Positions 49,188 to 64,000 of a stretch of 64,000 nucleotides of DNA are shown here, in pieces; the stretch's first letter is position 1; each line of letters opens with the position of its first letter. Under the pieces are notes generated by a model. It saw nothing but the letters and a program-made list of their open reading frames with translations. It did not search any database and had not been told where the DNA came from. This stretch comes from Chondrosia reniformis (taxonomy: Eukaryota; Porifera; Demospongiae; Chondrillida; Chondrillidae): NCBI GenBank assembly GCA_947172415.1, contig OX359200.1, forward strand, positions 5,334,501 through 5,398,500. The letters are read 5' to 3'. The position numbers and the translations under genes were made by a program.

Positions 49188-50033
49188 TTGTAAGATTTGT
49201 ATGGCTTTAGGACTAGTATATAAACTGATGTGTGATGTGTGAACACTAATATAATGTAGTTTGTGTACAAATTATACGGTAGCTTGGAATATACGTATAA
49301 TGGGTTGCAATTATTGTTTTCGTATCATTTATAAATAACTGGATCTGCTAACTTATTATGATCCTAACTCATACATAAACAACATCTACTCGTTATAAGA
49401 AAAACACGAACCATGTTTACATGCAGAGATGGCAAAGTTGTCAGGAGACAGTGTATACAAGTATATATATATATATAAAAAGCAAATGGATTCCTAGCTA
49501 TGGCAATAGCTATAGACATGCAAGACACAAGTCCACTGATTCTCAGATTATGAATGTACGTACTTAATTCATCAATCTAACTTTAGATAATCCTTTAAGC
49601 ACTCTATTGTTATATATATATACCGTATATATAGCGGGATATTTTCACAGATGGGATGTGAATCTTTGAAAAGTCCTCAGAAAAAATGTTCACTATTCTT
49701 ATATTGTTATAATTATTTTTACAAAGTACGTGAAACTTGAACGTACATATATATAAAAAAAGGCAGTGGTTAGAGTACCAATACCGGTAACGGAACGTAT
49801 TGCGCATGCGTTACCGGTACACAAAAGTGAGCTATTAAAGTGTACAAAAGTGGTTAAGCACCGTCAAGAATTATATTACATTTATATAAGTATAATATAG
49901 GTATAACTGTACATCGATAAGCACCAACTTACAAACTCCGTACACATAGCTGTGTTAAAGTAGCTGTAATAAAACAATACATATACGTTATAGAAAACCT
50001 TATTAGCTAGGCGAATGGCAAAAGGGAAAAGAA
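49188..50033. other. 3' flank of receptor 2
   Basis: No gene seen. AT-rich, collinear with 31066-31996, with small indels in TA runs. Confidence 0.4.
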
Positions 50034-50450
50034 CTGACAGTTAAGGGGGTCCAGGTGTGTGCCAACTGTCCTACGCACATCTTATAAGCTTGCCGGTGCT
50101 TAAGTCACTTTTTGCTCTAAGCACTGGCAAGCCCCAAACTGACAGTTAAGGGGGTCCAGGTGTCTGCCAATTGTCCTACGCCCATCTTATAAGTTTGCCA
50201 GTGCTTAAGTCACTTTTTGCTCTAAACACCGGCAAGCCCCAAACTGACAGTTAAGGGGGTCCAGTATCTGCCATGCAACTGTCCTACACCCATCTTATAA
50301 GCTTGCTGGTGCTTAAGTCACTTTTTGCTCTAAGTACCAGCAAGCCCCAAACTGACAGTTAAAGGGGTCCAGGTGTCTGCCAACTGTCCTACGCCCATCT
50401 TATAAGCCTGCCGGTGCTTAAGTCACTTTTGCTCTAAGCACCGGCAAGCA
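50034..50450. repeat. 105-bp hairpin satellite, copy 2
   Basis: About four units equivalent to 31997-32375, with the last unit complete (hairpin tgccggtgctta/taagcaccggca). Confidence 0.85.
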
Positions 50451-50520
50451 CTAACATAACAGTTAGGTGTATTTAGGTGTCTACCAATCGCCCCCAAAGC
50501 ACCATCCTATGCTACGTATA

Positions 50521-50745
50521 TAATGAAAAATATAAGATACCATTTTCCTACATGCTATATGCCTATTCTGTAAAAAGAGCCTATAGGGGAACTAAACCTT
50601 TAGATGAAGATACAGGAGTCTTTTCTTCCTTCTTTTATCTTCTTCTCCACTGGGTCAGACAGCCGTTTCTGGGAATTCCACTCTTCATCAGTGATCCTGG
50701 GAGTCTTTGTCTTTTTCTTTATCTTGATCTTCTGTGAATCCTAAT
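50521..50745 (+). mobile_element. Hammerhead-bearing dispersed repeat
   Basis: A single copy within the block absent from duplication copy 1. The ribozyme boxes at 50652-50697 on the complementary strand are intact, but stem II carries a mismatch (AGAG against CCCA), so activity is doubtful. Confidence 0.6.
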
Positions 50746-51180
50746 ACACGATTAATTTGTACCTATATTATCAGTCATCTTGCTATTATTCGTATTCATT
50801 AATGATCATCATTACGGTAGACACTGAAGATTAGCAGGCTTACCCACAAATTCGACACTTTTCTGTCCTAAACGGATTAAAACAAAACTGTCTACATCGT
50901 CGTTCAAGGTTTCGTTCCATTTACAGGCCTAAATACAGAAGTAAAAGCTTTAATCATCGCTTGAAGAACAGCTACTGCAAGACCCCGGGCTATTAATCGA
51001 ACCTTCAAACATAACACTTTCCAAAATCTATTGTTCTTCCTCTTTAAGTCAACTCTGGATTTGCTGCAGGCCATAAAAGAAAGAAAATACGAACGAAAAA
51101 CCTCGATTAACTTGGCGTGAGTAAGCTACCTCGCCGTTGTTGCTGGTGCTTAAATTTATACTATATAATATATACTATAT
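50746..51180. other. Unique-looking spacer before the retrotransposon
   Basis: No gene found. It ends in a gctggtgcttaaa sequence at about 51141, which is the foldback-element end also seen at 53358-53424. This suggests the retrotransposon landed in or beside such an element. Confidence 0.35.
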
Positions 51181-51184
51181 AGTA

Positions 51185-53266
51185 AGGTTTTGGAGGATGA
51201 ACTCACTCAAGAAGAAGTGATGTGGGCATTGGGTAAAGTAAAGAAAGGGAAGGCAGTTGGCAAAGATGGTATTTCTGTTGAGATGATGAGTGCTGAGTGT
51301 TTAACAGATGTGTGGGTGAAATTGTTTAATGTCTGCTGGAAGTTTGGAGTGGTGCCCTCTTTGTGGAAACATTCAATTATCGTTCCAGTCCCAAAGAAGA
51401 GGGTGAGGGGAGTATGTGACACCAAAAACTTTAGAGGTATATCCCTGACATCCTTGGTTTGCAAGATCATGTGCATGGTTCTGAACATGCGGCTGACTAC
51501 CTTTTTAGAAACAGAAGGTACCTTGGTTGACGAACAGGGTGGTTTTCGCAGTGGTAGGAGTTGTAGGGATCAAATCCTGTCTTTGCTGTTGATTGGCCAG
51601 TCAATGCTGTCAAAGAAGTCAGATGGGATGCTAACAGCTTTTATTGACTTTAAGAAGGCGTATGATCGGGTGAACAGGAAGAAGCTGTGGGGTTGCTTAG
51701 AGGGTTATGGTGTAAATGGGCGCTTCCTCACCTTCTTGAAAAGTTTGTACGGTGGTAGTGTGTCTCAAGTGAGAATTGATGGATGCCTAGGTGAAGAGTT
51801 TGAAGTGACAAAAGGTTTACGGCAGGGGTGTGTGTTATCTCCAGTTCTTTTTTCCTTGTATATCAACGGGCTGGTAACTGAATTAAAGGATAAGGATTGT
51901 GGGGTGATGTGTGACGAAATTATGGTACCTGGTCTGCTGTTTGCCGATGACACAGCTCTATTGGCTGAGAGTGCAGATGATATGAGGAAGAGTCTCCAGT
52001 GCTTAGAAAGTTGGTGTGAGGAATGGTCCGTTGAGATAAATGTGGAAAAGAGTGTGGTAATGCACATGAGGAAAAGAGGGATCAATAAGTGTGCTGATCA
52101 TTTCAGTATTGGTGAGAAGGAGCTCCCATGGGTGTCTACTTACAAGTACTTGGGCTGTATGGTGGATGACAGTTTGGGCTGCTCAAGTATGGTGGAGCAT
52201 CGGGTGGAAATGGGGTCTCAGGCATTAGGTGCTTGGCTGCGGAGGTGTCGGGAGTCAGTTGGGGAGGTGAACGGCAGGTCGTTTATGCAGTTGATGCAGT
52301 CACTGGTGGAATCCGTGTTGTTGTATGGGGCAGAGATCTGGGGTTGCCATCAGAAGTTAGATGGGTTGAACCAGCTACAGTTAAGGGCCCTGAGAATCTT
52401 CTTTGGGGTGGGTGTGCGCCACCCAAAGGTATCCCTGATGATGGAGGCTGATGCTTTCCCGGTGGTCTGGCTTGCAAGGGTGAGATGTGTTACATTCTGG
52501 TTGAAGGTTATGACGAATCCACTGTTTGAAGGAAGGATTTTGAGGGCAGCAGTGTTGGAGGCGGCTAAGAGTGGTGGAGGATGGATGAAGAATCTGAAAA
52601 AATACCTGGAATGTTTTGGTTGGGGTGGAATCGGTGCCAAGGAGGTAAAAGGGCTGTCATGTAGAGAAATCACAATGATGTTACAGGCTTGTGCGAGAAG
52701 GAAGGTGAAAGATGAATGGGATGGTGAACTGGTCACAAAACCCAAGTTGGCCTTGTTGAAACTTTTGAAGGAGAAAGGTGGTGAATCTCGATGTTTAGAT
52801 GTGGCAGATAAGGGTAAGAGACGGATGATGATGATGATCAGGGGTGGGACAGCCCCACTTAAGATTGAATGTGGAAGGTGGAGGGGTCTCGAGAGAGCGG
52901 AGAGAACATGTGGGGAGTGTGATTTGGGGAAGGTGGAAGATGTACAACATTGGCTGCTGGAGTGCGAGAGATGGAAGGATGAGCGGGTGGACCTTTTTCA
53001 GTCTTTGTCACGGGTAGCACTGGGGTTTGATTTGATGACTGATGATGATAAACTATTTGCCATTCTGGATCAAGGATGCAAGCATCACTCAATCCTTAAG
53101 ATTATTTTGAAGATGTGGACTGCTAGATTTAGTTGACTTGATGACTTGATGTTTTGTTGAACTGATTTATTTGTCATGATGTATTGGTGTGTGCCTCATA
53201 GGACAGTCTGTCCTAGTGATATGCATGTGGCACGTTAAATAAAATAATAATAATAATAATAATATA
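51185..53266 (+). mobile_element. Non-LTR retrotransposon, 5'-truncated, open RT frame
   Basis: A frame of 648 codons (51190-53136, with no ATG at its start) encodes the reverse transcriptase and C-terminal part of a LINE. It has motif A AFIDFKKAYDRV, motif B GLRQGCVLSPVLFSLYI and motif C LLFADDTALLA. A C-terminal Cys-His cluster (CGECDLGKVEDVQHWLLEC) may bind nucleic acid. The endonuclease domain is missing. The element ends with an (AAT)n tail at 53240-53263. Similar atatacta sequences before the frame and after the tail may be the target duplication. The lack of stops or shifts implies a young insertion. Codon use is more GC-rich than surrounding DNA. The clade is not assigned. Confidence 0.85.
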
Positions 53267-53280
53267 CTAGTAACAGGCTG

Positions 53281-53346
53281 TGTACTAATGCTGGTGCTTA
53301 ACCACTTTTGTATACAAAAAGTGGTTAAGCACGTCAGCATTAGTAC
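53281..53346. repeat. 66-bp near-perfect palindrome
   Basis: The arms start tgtactaatgctg and gtgcttaaccactttt, and meet at gtatac. It is the outermost form of the ggtgctta family also found in the 105-bp satellite and at 31799-31840 and 49819-49870. Confidence 0.8.
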
Positions 53347-53357
53347 AGGAAGTATAG

Positions 53358-53424
53358 CTGGTGCTTAAATTAATATAATATACTATTACTCTATTATTGT
53401 ATAAAATGTTAAGCACCAGCCATA
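53358..53424. mobile_element. Small foldback element
   Basis: gctggtgcttaa at the left and ttaagcaccagc at the right form 12-bp inverted ends around an AT-rich centre. The related end at 51141 lies on the other side of the LINE. Confidence 0.6.
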
Positions 53425-53639
53425 CTTAGGAATTGAATATAGTGCATATTTATAACTAGTATATTTCCACTTCCATCACCACCTCGCTGGTGGCAGAGTG
53501 ATGCGAGAGAGAAGCGTATAGATTAAAAGGAAGCTTCTGGAATTAGATCAATTACAACGGTAATCAGTTTTTTTCCTTTTTTTCTTTATCATTTCACAAC
53601 GTAGTTGCATATAAATAGTCCATTTTAACATGACCATTC

Positions 53640-54175
53640 AGGCCTGCCAGCGTGGAGCCTCGGGTTAGGAAGTAAGTCCTAATTCGTTGGCTTGGCAGTG
53701 TCTAGGTTCCGTAGCTGCCCTGTATCGGTTGGTGCCATGGGGATGTGCTCACCAATTATCGATTTATCGATACAACGGAACCCGGGGAGGGATAAGGCCG
53801 GTTCTGTCACTCCGTGACTACCAAAGCCGAAACTGCACCAGTTAGGCGTTACCAACGATCCTGGCCCCAGACGACCAGCGATGGAAGGACGGCTCGCATT
53901 GTGGATGGTAACGTGAACTCCCTGCGTCGAGCAAAATCCAAGTCACACCTCCTCGTGGTGCTCGACGGTAACAGCAGTCTCTGCTGGCTAACGTGACTGG
54001 TTTTTTTCTTCTTTCTTATCGTCAGTATATCGCGATATTTGTTGTAACCCACTGAGAATGGACGTTTTTCTCTTTTTTCCTTATCGTTAGCATATCGCGA
54101 TATTTGTTGTAGGGTCTGGGAACCGATTGAGTTCCAAACACGCTTGGGTCATTTTTTCTTCTTTTTTCTCGTTGC
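53640..54175. other. GC-rich unclassified repeat-like block
   Basis: Base composition jumps to GC-rich at 53640-53995, unlike any other non-coding stretch here. This is followed by a direct repeat (atatcgcgatatttgttgta near 54027 and 54090). A further short element (aaacacgcttgggtc next to a T-run) occurs at about 54133 and 54370, and in copy 1 at about 32449. It could be the 5' region of another retroelement. I do not recognise it. Confidence 0.4.
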
Positions 54176-54766
54176 GCCGGTATCAGCACTCTAGTCGCTG
54201 CGTTCCTTTTTCCTCATTATATCAGTATGCACATAAAATGGCTGCTATAAAGCATCGCTTGCAATTATTGTTTTGCGAAAGTCTGTAGTTAAGTGTCAAT
54301 TGAGGAGGTATATATTCTATCGTTCAAGAAGTATCTAGTAAGAAAAGCTCTGGGAACCCATGAGTATCCAAACACGCTTGGGTCGTTTTTTTCTCGTTGT
54401 GATATGTATTGTTTGTGAACTTTTTCCCTTTTTTAAACATTAGATATTTTTATATATATATAGAATTGTCAAATAAAAATGATCATTTTCAATGGCTGCA
54501 TTATATTTGTAAATTACACTGTTAAGACATTATCAATGAAAGATACATACTTTATGCAAGGAGGGAAAAGAAAGAATAGAAATAGAGGCGATACACACAG
54601 TGAATATAAATTACACATGCTCATACAGCACAGGTGATCACACAAAATGTCTTAGTTTCTGTTGACTATTTATCAAGTACAAAAAGTCACTGATGTAATT
54701 ATTATTAAAATATAAGTATAAAGACTTTCACAGTATTAAAGAGTTGACATACATAGAAATATAATG

Positions 54767-61829
<7,063 letters not shown>

Positions 61830-61931
61830 TTTAAAAATTTTGTGCAAACATTTTTGCTTTCCCGCCAAAACATGTCTGTCGCGTTCATATCCTATTGCGT
61901 AAGTGCAGGACGGCAAAGGTTTCACTTGAAA
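61830..61931. promoter_or_regulatory. Head-to-head BLM/AMFR promoter region
   Basis: Only 102 bp separate the BLM start codon (61829, minus) from the AMFR start codon (61932, plus). Any promoter elements must be shared or overlap the coding ends. I see no TATA box in a useful position. Such spacing is typical of bidirectional promoters. Confidence 0.6.
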
Positions 61932-64000
61932 ATGCCAATTGGTAATTTGGATCATCTTCCTCTTCCCAATCTGGCGTCCTATTCAGTTCTCAGCATCGTT
62001 GGCTTTACAACGGCAATCGGCTATGCCATAGTTGGTCCGAAAGGCTTCTATACCACGATCCAGGATGAGGTCTGGTGCACTTGGGTAAGTCTCTTCGGGA
62101 CAGTTCATCATTCGCCTGTTGACCACTCGTTTGCGATAGGCTACTAATGTATAGAGTAGGTTACTGGCAAGAGTGTTGCGACGTTATTTGGGACGATTGT
62201 GATGGCTCTCGAAGTCCGAGTTTCGTAAGCGCAATGATTTGCGAGTAGAGATTAAGCCTTACATTCCACGTAAGGCTTGGGAGAGATTGGTAAAGTTTAT
62301 TAACGGATAGCTTAATCACTTATAGGTACTAATAGTTATTATGTTATGTCAGATTTTCTCTAGTGAAGCGCTAGAACAGTACCATATTGACGATATTGCT
62401 ACAGATTTTGATATGCTCATCTTAAACATTTACTGTAATGGTACCAAAATGTCAAAATATGCTGGATTGATTAACGTAGGCTACATTTAAAGTAAACCAA
62501 TCGCAATTTTGTGTCTCTGAGAAACCAAAGAGACTTCTTTGACTCATTGCCCTCTCTAATTGATTTGTAGGCATTGCTGAACATGGCGTGCTGTTGTTTG
62601 TTTATATCCGGGCAATTGATTGTGAGCAAAGTGTTTGGGAAGCTCAGAATATGTGAACTTCAGGTCAGTCGTTTCCTTGTGGTTTGAATGTGTACTTATG
62701 CGTATGAAAGTGTAGAGAATTTCCTAGACCATAACTCTAAGTGGCTGAAAAACTATGTGTATTACAAATGTGATATGGTTTAATTTGCATATGAGCATAC
62801 ATACTATACTGCATACAGTACATTTTGGGTTGGTTGTCCAGACTGGACATTGCAATCGTTAATTGCAAAGGTTATCGACGCATGCATGGTGAGTGAGTGA
62901 AAGTTCTAGTGAAAGTTTGTTCAAATGGTATAGTCGTGAGTTACCCATTGCAACGTCCTGTCTGGACAATCGACCCAAAATGTACTGTAACACTTTTAAG
63001 AATCGCTAGACAACATCATATTAAACTCTACAGCATACCTATATACATGTGTGAAGTGGTAATAATGGTATTTGAAATTGTAGAGCTTCAGTAACACAAG
63101 TAATTAATAACAGAAATTGAATGTTCAATTTTCTATTAATGTGTTGCTGATGTTCAATTACCATATGTATACATATGTATGTATGTACATATGTGAGAAA
63201 TTTACTGCATGGCTGACATATACTGTATGAATATGTACTATCCATAACCTTAGCAACTCTTTCCATAAATTGAATATTTCAACCCAATGGTTTCCTTAAA
63301 CTTTTTTTATTATGAATGCAACAGTTACACATTATAATTTAACATGTTGAATGTACGTAAGTTACATAATGAAATCCATGGGTAATTTTTACATTATTTG
63401 ACGCACACTATAATCTTTTTTATTATGTGCCTTTTTACTTGTATTTTGAGAAGACTCAATAAATTTAATTTAATGGACTGGCTTATATACATGCATGCAT
63501 ATTATAGCCCACCACATTTAGGGGGGACCCCCTTGCATGGAATCTTGGTTACCCAAATATTAAATATGTTAGTAACACACTATTCATTAATTAGCTCAGC
63601 TTATCGAGTGATAAACCTGGGAATGCACTGGGATTAAGACTAAGATTAAAATTTTCAGGGAAGTATGCCCCCTATTACATATGAACAACAAGGAAGCTTT
63701 ATCCCCAACAGTTTCACAGTGGGATTTTTACTCCTTCTCCCTGGCATTTTTGTCTAAAGGAAGCCACATACAGACATGTGTGTATACGTACGTATATGTT
63801 TCCATATATGTACGTTGTTTGTACCCTTTTTTGGCAGCATCTGAGGGACAAGTTTTGGAATTTTGTCTTCTATAAGTTCATATTTGTCTTTGGGGTGATG
63901 GATGTTCAGAATGTTGGTGACATACTAGGCTGGTGCATGTGGTTTGCGGCACTTGGATTTTTCTCGCTGATCAGCCAACTGTGCAGGGATAGGTTTGAAT
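61932..64000 (+). CDS. AMFR: AMFR/gp78 E3 ubiquitin ligase, 5' part
   Basis: Three exons are present before the window ends: 61932-62084, 62571-62663 and 63838-64000 (continuing). AMFR is a multi-spanning ER membrane RING E3 ligase of ER-associated degradation. Exon 3 encodes HLRDKFWNFVFYKFIFVFGV and VGDILGWCMWFAALGF, nearly matching human HLKDKFWNFIFYKFIFIFGV. Exon 2 (ALLNMACCCLFISGQLIVSK, VFGKLRICELQ) matches the WVLVNTACC...VFGPLRVSERQ segment. Exon 1 (MPIGNLDHLPLPNLASYSVL) supplies the first membrane segment. The chosen ATG is the one matching the short N-terminus of relatives; upstream in-frame ATGs at 61842 and 61872 overlap the BLM side. RING and CUE domains lie outside the window. Introns 62085-62570 and 62664-63837 show nothing else. 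Confidence 0.88.

Noticed and set aside
52350..52745. Antisense frames across the LINE
   Set aside because: Shadows of the reverse transcriptase frame with no family features.
53814..53996. 60-codon frame in the GC-rich block
   Set aside because: Short and without recognisable motif; high GC lowers stop frequency.
61842..61931. Longer AMFR N-terminus from the ATG at 61842
   Set aside because: The extra 30 residues have no counterpart in relatives and overlap the BLM leader side; MPIGNLDHLPLP fits the usual short start better.

Overview
The window reads as nuclear DNA of an early-branching animal, most likely a demosponge such as Amphimedon. This is an inference from animal-specific genes with many short GT-AG introns, AT-rich non-coding DNA full of short TACGTA-type runs, and FN3/Ig and fibrinogen-like extracellular proteins. 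All gene models were assembled by hand from reading frames, splice signals and remembered family sequences, so individual exon edges may be wrong where noted.

Layout. (1) 344-2277 (+): a secreted fibrinogen-like protein. (2) 3837-20799 (+): VIRMA (Virilizer), the scaffold of the nuclear m6A writer complex, in about 45 exons, with minisatellites and mobile-element remnants in its introns. (3) 22607-31065 (+): a type I membrane receptor with 2 Ig domains, 7 FN3 domains, one membrane helix and a short tail holding an NPAY motif. (4) 32849-35992 (-): the 3' half of a BLM (RecQ) helicase gene. (5) 36049-39138 (+): the 3' end of VIRMA again. (6) 40728-49187 (+): a second, intact receptor. (7) 50.0-54.3 kb: satellite, foldback elements and a non-LTR retrotransposon with a 648-codon RT frame. 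(8) 54767-61829 (-): a complete BLM gene. (9) 61932 to the window end (+): the 5' part of AMFR/gp78, a membrane E3 ubiquitin ligase, head to head with BLM and 102 bp from its start codon.

Items 3-8 are explained by one tandem duplication of about 18.3 kb running from a VIRMA intron (17672) to a BLM intron (57905). The junction is at about 36008-36012. It leaves one intact VIRMA and one intact BLM at the outer edges, makes two broken inner copies, and doubles only the receptor. A false duplication from joining two haplotypes is the main alternative. Either way, the two receptor sequences differ mostly by amino-acid changes concentrated in the Ig domains, while introns and neighbouring exons are nearly identical. 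They also differ in their cytoplasmic tails. That is the pattern of a diversifying recognition receptor.

The other standout is self-cleaving RNA. A well-formed type I hammerhead ribozyme with a very short stem III lies in intron 3 of receptor copy 2 (42993-43037), while its duplicate in copy 1 has lost the catalytic G12. A dispersed repeat of about 230 bp, with about ten substantial copies here, carries a related hammerhead core on its complementary strand. A fragment of the GIY-YIG end of a Penelope-like element, the retroelement class known to carry such ribozymes, sits in intron 11 of both receptor copies.
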